Shown here: piece by piece, positions 53,854 through 62,524 of the stretch
Layout: each line of letters begins with the position of its first letter
How positions within the stretch are numbered: position 1 is the first letter of the stretch
NCBI GenBank assembly: GCA_026874595.1
Contig: CM049310.1
Location: 40,367,558-40,431,557, forward strand
Source: Sipunculus nudus
Taxonomy: Eukaryota > Annelida > Sipuncula > Golfingiida > Sipunculidae
DNA length: 64,000 nucleotides
Direction: 5' to 3'
Made by a program: the position numbers and the translations under genes
Notes under the pieces: model-generated
What the model saw: the letters and a program-made list of their open reading frames with translations, nothing else
Told to the model about the DNA's origin: nothing
Database searches by the model: none

Positions 53854-54771
53854 AATATTATATATTTCAGCTAAGACCAGAATTAAGGAGAAGCCATCCA
53901 ATGTAAAGTTAGTTTATAGGGAGCCGGTAGTCTTTAAATGTCAAGCTTCATCTGACCCAAGCACACCGGTGACTGTGGTTTGGCTGTGGAAAAGGCGCCC
54001 CCTGGTGTATGACAGCATGCGTTATAAACAAGCAGATAACTCTTTACGAATTGAAACAAAGGACGCACAACAGCAGGGAGCAGAGTTCAAAGGCCTGTAC
54101 ACCTGTGTCGCAAGTAACCAGTATTCACAAGAAACAGCAAGTGCTGAGCTAACCCTACCTGCAGGCCTAGTACCAGGTATAAACTCTCTCTAATTATGTT
54201 TTTTTTTCATTTTTAACGCACAAAATTATATACTCTGGTTGTCTTGTTGTTCGCGAGGGTTTCAAATTTTGCGATGTTCGCGAATGGGAAATTATCGCGA
54301 AAATAAAACTCCGTGAATAAGATGCCCAAACTACACAGGTAAACATTCATGATGTAGCTTACAGCCTCATCTACTGACGTCTTATACATTTTACATCTTT
54401 TAAAAAAACATATTTTTTATGCCTCCTTTATTTTATTGATAAAATCAAGACCATCATTTTTTTATCTACTAATATTGAAGTATGAACTGCAATTCGCCAG
54501 ATGTCCTCTTGGGTTTACGTCAAATAATGAATATACATATGCTTATGAATACTGTGTTGTTTATGATATCGTGAAATCGAGAAAATGAAGCCCTCATGAA
54601 ACGTTGAACAGTTGAAATTCGCTAAAAGAATACCCTCGCTAATATGAAACCAACCATGGTATTATATAAAGAGTATTAAAATAATCACTTTTTAACACTT
54701 GAATTAAGTGACTTTATATCATGATGACATTTAAAACGAAATGCGTCGTGGGATATATAATTATATTATTA

Positions 54772-54810
<39 letters not shown>

Positions 54811-55479
54811 CATTGCATGTGCATTATGAGGTATCCGGCAAAGTTATTGTTTTGAAAATGCATAGAGGATACTCGGTACTACAGCTGTTTCAAAGAGCAA
54901 AGATAAAAAGGAACTAAAAGACAAAACAGGCATAAACCTTTGACATCATACCTTTCTGTGTATGTACATTTTATGTGTATATATATTTTACTCTGTATTA
55001 ATCATTTTATTCAGCAACGACAGCTTCTCCACGTCAAGGTAAACAAAAACAGTCGTACTTATTCGCACCCTCAATAGCATGTGTGTGGGAGACCTGTGTG
55101 TGTGTCATTTTTTTTGCTATCCCCGCACAGTAGTAAAAGAAGACACAATTGACCTATCCATTAACTCTATGTGACCTTAATCGCATATTCATTCAGTAAA
55201 AAATCATAATTAATTAGTTTTCAACATCTGATCAAAGTGCATGCATTACATGAGAGAGCTTGAATTTTCCTGCTTCGATGTCTGATATGTCTGGGTTTTA
55301 CAGGTCATGTAGTTACAGTATCTCATATAATATATGATTTTCATGCTGAGCTGGCCCGATCCTTAATCTGCACTGATAATTATAATTCAACTGTGCACCG
55401 ACGATATCGACTTAGTGAGCTGATGTGACCGATTAGACTTTTGCACTGCATAAACCATTATCTTGGAATATATATATAT

Positions 55480-55519
<40 letters not shown>

Positions 55520-57683
55520 TGACCACTACATATGTTATTATGTTATTTGGCGTTTCCCACTAAAGAAACAACATCTAACGGCCACGAACCAAGAAGTTTT
55601 AAGCGTTTTAACACGGCATCATGCGCTTATATGTATCTTTTAATTATTGAATGCGCAGAATATGAAAACTGACTTCCGTTAGATTTATTAATTCCTAAAA
55701 TCACAGCACGTATTTGAGATCCACGGAGGGTTCGCTCTAACGTGCGCAGACCTCATGGGAACTAGCAAAGCGGAGGAGCGGAGTACAATAGCCGATCTCG
55801 GCCGGGACAATAGGATAGGGCAATAAGTTTCAGGGGACAGCTTGGCCAACGGTCTTCGGTGTGCTAGTGTGTATTTCTTCTCTTAAAACTTCGTGGTACA
55901 ACGATTAAGAAAATATAATATTCCTGTCAAATATAGATGCTGCTTTAAAATGAAAGTCAAGGTTAATATCAGCGCCATGTTAACTTTTCACGAAATATTC
56001 TCATTTTTACGCATGTTAAATATCTTTCTACTTGAGTCTGATTTATGCATAATAGCATGTTCTGTCTTTTCTGTTTGTTATTTTCCAATATTTTTTCCCC
56101 TAATCGATCGCTTTGGTATTTTAAAGTAATTACTATATGTAGCTTTTATTTTTAATACAACTAAAATATTTAGGTGTAAACTAAAACCCTTCTCGTATTC
56201 TCTAATACACGAGCAGAATTGATACCTGTATTGACACTAAATGTGACTAAGTATCTTATGAAGTTTTATTGAGTATTTTTTCTATGATCACTTCTTTTAA
56301 TTTTCTCCCGTAATAATCTGTGATACCAAAGTTTGCGAATTAAAAAAAAAAATTGTTGGTAAAAATATGGATTACAAAATAGTTTTTTGTGTTTGTATGT
56401 TTCATAGATTATATTCAGATTATTTATAATTTCTTCCATATTCTGTAATAATGATTAGCCTGACATGGTGAGGGTCAAACTGCTGTAATATTCACACAAC
56501 TAGTACATCATGTTGTAATGCGGTGACCAATCAATCACTGCTTGTACCTGTGCAGATTGTTACCCTTGAATTTTCTCTGTAATAGTGTGGTGGAGGAGGA
56601 TGTGGTGGATCTACATCATCATCGCTGTCGTTCTGCTGCTGCTGCTGCTGATACTGTTCTGTTGCCTGTGTTACCAGCGTAATAAGAGTGAAGAGTACCC
56701 AGGTGAGACAGCCTTGTCTGTATAACAAGGGTGAGATAACTGTCTTTGTCTCAAGGGTATGAGATTTCAGTCTGTATCAAGATGGTAAGAAAGCTCAGTC
56801 TGTATAACAAGGGTGAGATAACTCAGTCTGTATAACAGGGGTGAGATAATTCAGCCTGTACTACGTGTAACAATTGTGGGAGATTTCAGTCCGTATCAAG
56901 AGGGTGAGAAAGCTCACACTTTAAAACAAGGGTGAGATATTTCAGTCTGTAAAACAGGGGTGAGATAACTAAGTCTGTATAAAAAGGGTGAGATAACTCA
57001 GTCTGTATAACAAGGGTGAGATAACTGTCTTTGTCTCAAGGTTAGGAGATTTCAGTCTGTATCAAGATGGTGAGATAGCCCTGTCTGTATAACAAGGGTG
57101 ATATAACCCAGTCTGTGTCACTAAAAAGTGAGATCACTCAGTATCACAGGATTGAGATAATTCAATGTGTATAAAAGGAGTTAGAAAACTCAAGTCTGCA
57201 TAACATAATGAAATAATTCAGTCTGTATGAAGCGGGAGAGAAAACAGTGTGTATTACAGGGATGAGATTTTGAGCTTGAAAGAGAGTTTTGTGATAATTA
57301 AGTCTGCATCAATAGGGTGAGATAACGTATTGCATGGGTGAGATAACTAATTTTATATCACAGGAATGAGACTGGGGCTCCTTATAATGTGGGAGATATC
57401 TACAGCAGATTTATACAATGTACTTTCAGTGGATGAAAAAGAAAGAGAGAAGGGTCGTGATCCCGAACAAGAACTGGCAGAATCTGGTTTCCATGTTTAC
57501 CAAAGACCGTAAGTCAGAAATTTATTATTATCCATTGTCTGACCGTAATTCACCATGTGTTTATCATTGGTCCGACCGTAAGTCCAGTTATTATCATTGG
57601 TAATTCATTAAACAAATTGCAGGGAGGATGATTCGATCGAGAGCTGTCGAGCCTCACTTAACAGCAGCATAAGACTGGACTGA
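38672..57683 (+). CDS. L1CAM/neuroglian-family receptor, compact: 5 Ig, TM, short tail
   Basis: Coding exons: 38672-38759, 40505-40525, 44545-44653, 45878-46053, 46696-46887, 49596-49721, 50024-50129, 51304-51473, 52365-52508, 53122-53286, 53871-54176, 55015-55038, 56586-56702, 57430-57508, 57623-57683. All borders are GT-AG, phases agree and the sum is 1,884 nt (627 residues plus stop). Predicted protein: signal peptide 1-25; Ig1 (C64-C112); Ig2 without core cysteines; Ig3 (C268-C310); Ig4 (C359-C414); fifth Ig (C456-C511) most like L1 Ig6; transmembrane about 549-571; tail about 56 residues. Family evidence: YQCFATN.YGTAMS in Ig1, [10 protein letters not shown] in Ig2, [10 protein letters not shown] in the last Ig, and the juxtamembrane C...R.K...YPVDEKE. 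L1 proteins are cell-surface adhesion receptors, usually neural. This one lacks Ig5, all FNIII repeats and FIGQY. Confidence 0.88.
39645..40290. mobile_element. ACTCGAGTCC-rich non-autonomous element, host of a nested insert
   Basis: Starts CAGTGATGTAGGACTCGAGTCC and has many ACTCGAG/GACTCG/GATTCGGACT motifs throughout. A plausible right end is GGACTCGATTAAACACTCTG at 40290. It resembles non-autonomous hAT elements built of such subterminal repeats. It is interrupted at 40049-40229 and lies in intron 2 of the L1-like gene. Confidence 0.5.
40049..40229. mobile_element. Nested short element (CAGGGGCGGATCC ends) with G/C runs
   Basis: CAGGGGCGGATCCAGG at the left and CCGGATCCGTT at the right, with runs of G (40100, 40175) and C (40207). 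AGGGATTT before and GTGGATTT after are a possible degraded 8-bp duplication. The same GCGGATCCAG motif recurs at 52791. Confidence 0.5.
40505..40525 (+). CDS. L1-like exon 3: 21-nt microexon
   Basis: TTTTTTTGCAG acceptor, 21 nt (VPPGYDE with the flanking bases), donor GAAG/GTAATT, phase 1 on both sides, so skipping keeps frame. L1-family genes have a short alternatively spliced exon at the same place before Ig1. Confidence 0.8.
40935..41340. mobile_element. ATCGAT-rich repeat region
   Basis: Several ATAATCGATTA, ATCGCGAT and AATCGATCATCG motifs, ending TATGGTTTTACAACC, which partly mirrors the GGCTGTAACAATGG start at 34783. A non-autonomous hAT-type element is possible. Confidence 0.3.
41462..41605 (+). 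other. Orphan coding-like segment in intron 3
   Basis: The plus frame reads [19 protein letters not shown] then [14 protein letters not shown]. It has an AG at a weak acceptor but no family I recognise, and it lies in repeat-like DNA. It is probably a relic of a mobile element. Confidence 0.15.
42107..42530 (-). repeat. Unclassified interspersed repeat, copy B (inverted)
   Basis: Reverse complement of 33503-33930, see copy A. Confidence 0.8.
43785..44005 (+). repeat. Direct repeat pair 3, copy 2
   Basis: Second copy of 36271-36460, followed by a (TA)n array. Confidence 0.75.
44005..44120. repeat. Compound (TA)n(CA)n(TA)n microsatellite
   Basis: TA arrays on both sides of a short CACACA run in intron 3. 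Confidence 0.9.
44545..44653 (+). CDS. L1-like exon 4: Ig1 first half
   Basis: [16 protein letters not shown] through [13 protein letters not shown], with the first Ig cysteine (C64). Donor CAAG/GTAAGA, phase 2. Confidence 0.9.
45604..45795 (+). mobile_element. tRNA-derived SINE
   Basis: The tRNA-like head carries a B-box-like GGGTTTGATCCCC (45650) after a D/anticodon-like part. It is followed by a central part with CTTCTCCGGGTCCCCCGGTT, a sequence like the shared central domain of some metazoan SINE superfamilies. It ends about 80 bp before exon 5 of the L1-like gene. The superfamily name would need a database comparison. Confidence 0.65.
45878..46053 (+). CDS. L1-like exon 5: Ig1 second half
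   Basis: Begins RIRWEKND (core tryptophan W76) and contains [17 protein letters not shown], the L1-family hallmark with C112. Donor CTT/GTAAGAA, directly followed by a (TA)n array. Confidence 0.92.
46064..46112. repeat. (TA)n array at an exon border
   Basis: Begins about 11 bases after the 5' splice site of exon 5. Confidence 0.95.
46696..46887 (+). CDS. L1-like exon 6: Ig2 first half, cysteine lost
   Basis: Acceptor GTTTACTTCAG. Contains [11 protein letters not shown] (methionine M157 where the B-strand cysteine belongs) and ATFMWGR (tryptophan W170 kept). Donor GAAG/GTAAGC, phase 1. Confidence 0.88.
46945..48105 (+). repeat. About 140-bp tandem repeats split by a LINE fragment
   Basis: TGTGACCTCTGACCTCATT recurs at 46949, about 47089 (period 140) and 48043, with shared GATTTCAT.AA.ATCC and AATTTTGC..ATAAT blocks. 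Between the second and third units lies 47142-47990, a retrotransposon fragment. Confidence 0.75.
47142..47990 (-). mobile_element. LINE 3' fragment, degraded, minus strand
   Basis: Starts with a poly-T run (the poly-A tail on the minus strand). Within it the minus strand encodes [14 protein letters not shown] (about 47580-47632), the C-terminal CxxC...ED motif typical of many LINE pol proteins. No long frame survives. Confidence 0.6.
48290..49140. other. Unassigned higher-CpG block in intron 6
   Basis: More CpG and GC than the flanks, with short frames on both strands and, on the minus strand, a donor-like AAAT/GTAAGTGC at about 48290. It might be a mobile element or a minus-strand first exon. 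I recognise no domain. Confidence 0.25.
49596..49721 (+). CDS. L1-like exon 7: Ig2 second half, cysteine lost
   Basis: [20 protein letters not shown] aligns with L1 Ig2. The F-strand Y-x-C is Y-G-S, so S215 replaces the cysteine. Ends FAKVKINS. Donor CTCAG/GTGGGC. Confidence 0.88.
50024..50129 (+). CDS. L1-like exon 8: Ig3 first half
   Basis: [15 protein letters not shown] to TLRCIFSG (C268). A TAGTAG at the end is not a stop: the donor is GGATA/GTAGGT, and the next exon's C completes a TAC (Tyr273), giving the normal Ig sequence CIFSGYPLPTVIW. Confidence 0.88.
51304..51473 (+). CDS. L1-like exon 9: Ig3 second half
   Basis: Acceptor [32 protein letters not shown], then [13 protein letters not shown] (W280, C310), ending QLKVE. 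Donor GAAG/GTATGA, phase 1. NHT is a possible N-glycosylation site. Confidence 0.9.
52188..52231. repeat. (TA)n microsatellite after (CA)n
   Basis: Intron 9 of the L1-like gene. Confidence 0.9.
52365..52508 (+). CDS. L1-like exon 10: Ig4 first half
   Basis: [13 protein letters not shown] to [11 protein letters not shown] and TWYINARP (C359, W371). N-glycosylation sequons NVT and NAT. Donor CCAG/GTAAGG. Confidence 0.9.
53122..53286 (+). CDS. L1-like exon 11: Ig4 second half
   Basis: Acceptor [29 protein letters not shown], then [19 protein letters not shown] (C414), close to the L1 Ig4 pattern Q-C-x-A/L-x-N-x-H-G. Donor CTAG/GTAAGA. Confidence 0.9.
53809..53850. repeat. (TA)n array at an exon border
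   Basis: Ends 20 bases before the 3' splice site of exon 12, where a polypyrimidine tract would be expected. Confidence 0.95.
53871..54176 (+). CDS. L1-like exon 12: last Ig (Ig6-like), single exon
   Basis: The whole domain is in one 306-nt exon, unlike the other Ig domains, which are split. [14 protein letters not shown] and [20 protein letters not shown] (C456, W470, C511) fit L1 Ig6. Ends PAGLVP. Acceptor 20 bases after a (TA)n array; donor CCAG/GTATAA. Confidence 0.9.
54770..54808. repeat. (AAT)n microsatellite
   Basis: About 12 AAT units in intron 12. Confidence 0.95.
55015..55038 (+). CDS. L1-like exon 13: 24-nt microexon (stalk)
   Basis: TTTTATTCAG acceptor, ATTASPRQ with flanking bases, donor CAAG/GTAAAC, phase 1 both sides. 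It forms a Ser/Thr/Pro-bearing stalk between the last Ig and the membrane, where L1 proteins have FNIII repeats. Confidence 0.7.
55468..55516. repeat. (TA)n microsatellite with TACA interruption
   Basis: Intron 13. Confidence 0.9.
56586..56702 (+). CDS. L1-like exon 14: transmembrane helix
   Basis: [16 protein letters not shown] then [18 protein letters not shown]: a tryptophan-rich juxtamembrane start, a 22-residue hydrophobic helix and a positive inner boundary. Acceptor TTTTCTCTGTAATAG; donor CCCAG/GTGAGA, which is the first member of the donor-like minisatellite. Confidence 0.88.
56703..57375 (+). repeat. About 28-bp minisatellite of splice-donor-like units
   Basis: Roughly 23 units, consensus near GTCTGTATAACAAGGGTGAGATAACTCA, starting with the real donor of exon 14 (GTGAGACAG at 56703) and ending about 55 bp before the next exon. 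Many units retain GG/GTGAGAT, and one has ATG/GTAAGA (56784). It fills nearly all of this intron. Confidence 0.9.
57430..57508 (+). CDS. L1-like exon 15: cytoplasmic tail
   Basis: [19 protein letters not shown] then GFHVYQRP, acidic and basic as in the L1-family juxtamembrane tail (Y-x-V-x-(D/E)KE ... GF-x-x-Y). Donor ACC/GTAAGT, phase 2. Confidence 0.85.
57623..57683 (+). CDS. L1-like exon 16: C-terminus and stop
   Basis: Acceptor [30 protein letters not shown] then TGA at 57681-57683. The end is serine-rich, but no FIGQY ankyrin-binding motif follows in any frame of the next few hundred bases. Confidence 0.8.
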
Positions 57684-57917
57684 AGATACTGCCGAATGAC
57701 ACTTAACAGTGTGACGCAGCCGGGGTATATATCTGTCAGACGGCGCACACGTGCAAGGGCGTCACAGACAGACACGGTGCAAGGAAGATGTTTATGCCTT
57801 AAAGGGTCTTGTCAAACTTTTAAATGAACCCTTGGAAAACCTACCCAAGGTCATGTGTGGTCACACGAACTGGGTAGTACAAATACGTGATGTAAAGCAA
57901 GAGACCAAAGAAGCAAC

Positions 57918-57923
57918 AATAAA
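57918..57923 (+). terminator. AATAAA polyadenylation signal of the L1-like gene
   Basis: The first AATAAA after the stop, giving a 3'UTR of about 250 nt. An ATTAAA at about 58081 is an alternative. Confidence 0.4.
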
Positions 57924-57929
57924 GAAATA

Positions 57930-59850
57930 GCCAGGTACAGACCCAGGAAGATGGAAGTAATATTAAGCTTATAACAGTCACACACGCATACCATAGCTTC
58001 TATGTATCACAGGTCTTTAATACTATTCCAATGGTATAATATTCTATTATGTGATTTCAAGTCCTGTGTCAGTACGTAAACATTAAACACGCACTTTAAA
58101 ATCATTATATTTTCTGAAGCAGCTTGTGCAATATATGTATAGTGATTCATTCATTTTCGTTGTATTTTATTATTAAGGTATGTTCGTTTTTCTTGTTAAG
58201 TCTTGTATATCTTATAGCGGTTCATATAAATCATGATTTTTTTTGTATTTATGTTTGCATGTGAATGTGGTAATGCGAAAATGATTAATGGTTACGACGA
58301 AACTACGGCTAGGATATAGATATTGTATTTATAATATAATGTTTACCTGCAGGAAATATTGTATAAAACCTGTATATATTGTATATTCTTATGCATACAT
58401 CCCATGATATATACATGTGAATGTTTTGAAGTCGGCATTATGTTCTATATAGACTGTGTACATTTTATCAGAACCAATTTGCTTCTGAAAAGAACTTTCA
58501 GTAATATTTGTATTATATTATGTATATATATTTATGTGGCCTGTGTAAATGTTCATATACTGTACAGTGCGACGCTTAGTGTATGTAACTATAAATGTAT
58601 TTGATCAGATAAAAATATTCATCTGTATATTTTGTATACTTTTTTTATCTCATGTATAGGGATATGCATACTTATACATATACAGTCTTTCAACATTTTA
58701 AGTTATCTGTTAAATATACAAGGAATGATCAGCTGGTTTGAAACCTGTCGTTACGTCATACTGCCAAATATTGTTTTAAGACTCTTAAACAAAAATCTCA
58801 AGTCGGGGTGGTGATGGATATTTGTAAAATTTATGGTAGGGAATCTGTTACCAAGGGAACCTTTAATGCACCCTCCTTAATCAGCCTTGGACTTCATTTT
58901 GAAGGAATAGTCTGCAGTTTTCCTGCGTGGCTGACATTTTCTCAACAACTTGCCCCTGGTCCTCCAGTTTTAATTTGCAAATATAGGTCATTAAATCTTT
59001 GCTCAGAAAACTTTTATGGCTTTAATATGATCTTAATGAACCCAGTAACAAGAATGATAGATTATGAGAAAGCAGGGCAGAGAGCTGTAGAATTATAAAA
59101 AGAATGGTCCTTAGCATCATATTAAAAAATTGTGCACTTTTTATAATCAGGACCATTCACTAATTTTTTGCGGTTGTTATGCAATACACTCCATTATCTT
59201 GGTAAAACCAGGGTCCTATTCACTATCTTTGAGGTATATCTCGTCTTTATACCTGATACAAAACCGTATGGATTAGCGTTAGCTAGAGTGTGTAGCTTCT
59301 CCGTCTAGTGTATTTAGAGAAATGATCAACGGTTGCTGCTTTGTGATAATTATATTGGAACGAAATCATGCTAAAAAAGGTTAGATTATAATAACATAGC
59401 ATTGATATGCAAAGCTTAAATAAACTGAAAAGTTTTAGCAAACAATGATCCAAGTTTTGCAGCGTGGGGATTTTAAATTGAACTGGGCAATTACGTTTGC
59501 ATTTTAATACAAAACATAAATATTGTTAAAGGTTGACATTATTTTAATTCTTGCTATAGTCATTAAATAACGCATCTTACAGTAAGCTAGTGGTTGACTA
59601 CTACCGATAACCTATAACTTCTTTACTATTCAACTCTTGTATCCGACATGTTTTTCTAGTGCTCATGAGTGATGTCTGCTTGAATGCATAATATAGACCC
59701 AAGCTAGACCGTTATGGCGTTGGTGCATACATAGCTGAGGATATGCACTGTGGTTCTCTTTATTATTTTATTGCCCAGGAATTTATATTTAGTAAATGGT
59801 TTAAAGTCATGATGTCTTAAACTACGACTCTTACTGCGAAATCACCAATC
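57930..59850. other. 3' flank of the L1-like gene, no further gene seen
   Basis: AT-rich, with a 96-codon plus frame at 58808-59098 that has no recognisable motif. No Ig, FNIII or FIGQY-coding sequence was found here. Confidence 0.5.
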
Positions 59851-59851
59851 A

Positions 59852-60512
59852 AGGTTATTGTATCCGCCAAAACGAAGTTTTGACCGGGTTCCGCCGCCGC
59901 TGCGTTCGTTTCCGGAGAACTCCTCTGAGACTACTGGACGGATTTTCCGAAACTTACACCAATTATCAGGTCACATGTGAACTGGTGCCTAACCGTTTTT
60001 GCGTTGACTTCTGACCTTACCTCTCTGCCCAGCATCCATTTGTGCGTCTGTCTCCACACATAAACCCATATATCTCGGGAACCGTTTGACCGATCAGGAA
60101 AAAATTTGTGAACAAATGTAGCCCTTGGATAGCTTTATAACATACACCAAAAATGGTGGCACCTGCAACCATGTATGCACAGTGTCCATATGTTCGTCTG
60201 CCTTGGGTTAAAATCACTCATATCTCCGCAGTGGTATGACTAATTCACCTGAAATTTGGCATGCGTATACATCCTGGATAGCTTTCTTGATTTTATGACA
60301 GGTGGCGCCACCTTCATTCACGTTCACGCTGCAGACATCCATGCTTATATCTCCGGACTGGTTTGACGTATCTTCCTGAAAATTTGCATGTGTATAGATC
60401 TCACATAGCTCTTTTCCATACGCAAAACTGGTGGCGCCACCTGCAACCATTTTTGCCCAGCGTCCGTCAGTTTTTCTGCCGTGGGATAAAATCACTCATA
60501 TCTCGCTTGTCG
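59852..60512 (-). mobile_element. Tandem-repeat element, inverted short copy
   Basis: Reverse-oriented relative of 1-1528: GTATCCGCCAAAAC end at 59860-59873, three CCG triplets (59891), the same unique region, then about one and a half dimer units with GGTGGCGCCACC at 60301 and 60430. It has far fewer repeat units and a contracted triplet tract. Confidence 0.8.
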
Positions 60513-60514
60513 AC

Positions 60515-61415
60515 TACCTATATTCTAGTTAATTTTAGAGATGTATTTGAACGGCCGGCGGCGGAGCACGGATGAATGCACATGTATTGGAACATTTCCC
60601 TTTAGACAGTGTTTCTTTAATGTCTATATGAACCCTTCAAATGCTGCCTTGTCCGGTAGTTACATAAGCCCTCTTGTAAAACTGGTTACAAAAAGTGCCA
60701 TTTTACTGAAACTATATAACAATCCGATATCATTTGTAATCACTAGTTCGTCATTGTAGCTGTTTTTTTCTGTTTTCAGTAAATTTTTAGGAATCACAAA
60801 AGCAGGTATATCAAAGGTGTACACACATATTATCGATATTAACTATCACCACACAGACAAATATGAAAGCCAGTATAAAATCTCATATATAAATTTCCCA
60901 TATATAATATATGTTTGTGTGTGGGTGTTCTTCGTCCAATGGAACGTCAATAATATCAAAATGTGTCCTTTAGACGCTGAAATTTAAGACTACAAGACTC
61001 GGGAGTTACGATATTACCTTCTGCATTGTCCATACTGACTAAACTTCATGTTCTATTCTAGCTCGATCAAGTGGATGGATTTTATGCTTTCCTTGGTGAT
61101 TATAGAGAGAAATAAGTGATTAACTGTTAAAATGGTAGAAGACTCAAGAAAGACAAAACGATCGGTGTAATTGCTACACATTCATCAATTTATTTCTTGT
61201 GTTGCTATGGATAACGCCAGCCGTAGATCAAGAGAACAATCTGTAATAAGAAAAAGGGAGGAAGTTGGGTCAAAGCTTTATTAGGTACAGAAATGTTGAT
61301 TTTTTACTTAACCATATATAGTTATTTTTTACGAATATCATTTTGAATATGTGGTAACATGGTGGAGAGAAAGCACTTTAACTGCAGTTAACTTCACTAT
61401 GACATTGATAATTTC
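60515..61415. other. No gene seen
   Basis: Short frames only. No repeat or domain identified. Confidence 0.5.
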
Positions 61416-61419
61416 AACT

Positions 61420-61715
61420 GGGGTAACAGCTGGGTACAACAATGATCCATTCTAGGTCCCTTACTATATATTAATACATGAATGATATGCAACACTGCAA
61501 TACCTTCTTTGTTTTTATTATATATGCAAATGACACAACATTTTTTTTAACCGTGTAACAAATTATACTATGCAAAATGCACATGACATCACCAACAATG
61601 AACTAAATAATGTAGATAATTGATCAAATGCAACAAACTGTCAATAAATATTAACAAAACAAAACTCATGATATTTTACCCACAAAATAGAACAGACAAG
61701 TCAAAAGTATTTGAG
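61420..61715 (+). pseudogene. Degenerate LINE reverse transcriptase fragment (CR1/Jockey-like)
   Basis: Readable blocks across frames: SILGPLLYI, MNDMQH, IIYANDTTFF (the catalytic YADD box has become YAND), NNELNNVD, then CNKLSININKTKLMIFYP. Stops and shifts interrupt it. Only the middle of the RT domain remains. Confidence 0.65.
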
Positions 61716-62009
61716 AATTATTTCAAACGCACAACTTTAAACTAAGAGGAGCTCTTGGGAATGAATGAGGTACCTCAGCCTATGTTAATTACGGTAAAAC
61801 GCTATTGCATATTAGCGCCATCTTGTGTTCATTTAGTGAAACACATGCATCAATTATTAAATACTCTAATGTCGTGTGTTTCATGCATTAATTATTAATT
61901 ACTCAAACGTCATAATTCCTTTGTGTATTCTTATACATTTCAGTGGATTCCCAATGAGAATATATAACGTTTCACTGTGTTGTGCATGAAATATGATGAA
62001 AGTTCACGT

Positions 62010-62520
62010 TTAATCGTAAATATGACTTGACTTAGTCCTAGAGGAGCATAGGGCCTCAACAGCATCCTTCCACAGTCTGCTGTCCCTGGCACAGGTCTTG
62101 GTCTCCCGATATGTCAGGCCGGAGTCTCTCAGCTCACTGTGCAAGCTTCTTCTCCAGGTCTTCTGGGGGCGCCCTCTCTTCCTCTTCCCCTGCGGGTTCC
62201 ACTCGAGCGCTTGCCTGGTGATGTTGCAGGGCTGCTTCCACAAAGTATGGCCAACCCATTGCCATTTTCGCCACCTAACTTGAACGTCAATAGGCTGTTG
62301 CTTCGCCCTCGTCCACAGGTGAGTGTTTGGCACCTTGTCGAACCATCAGAGGTGGAGGATCTGCCGGAGACATTTCTTGATGAAGGTCTGGATCTTTGCA
62401 GAGCTGGTTTTGGTGACCCGCCAAGTCTCTGACCAATAGAGAAGCACAAACTTCACGTTGGAGTTGAAGATCCTCAGCTTGGTGTTTGTGGAGATAGTGG
62501 TTTCTCTCCATACAGGCTTC
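62010..62520 (-). pseudogene. RTE-type LINE pol C-terminal fragment
   Basis: The frame 62333-62010 carries KWQWVGHTLWK, ITRQALEWNPQGKRKRGRP and TWRRSLHSEL, the conserved C-terminus of RTE-like pol. The preceding FVLLYWSETWR and CLRQILHLWW blocks lie in another frame (to about 62520), so a frameshift separates them. The 5' part of the element is missing. Confidence 0.85.
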
Positions 62521-62524
62521 AAAA

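Noticed and set aside
53287-53870. Search for a missing Ig5 exon in intron 11
   Set aside because: No cysteine/tryptophan Ig pattern in any plus frame. The phases of exons 11 and 12 join directly.
56531-56728. Minus-strand Gln-rich frame (QQQQQ)
   Set aside because: It is antisense to the leucine-rich transmembrane exon of the L1-like gene.
62098-62432. Plus-strand frames of 61-97 codons
   Set aside because: Antisense of the RTE-type LINE fragment.
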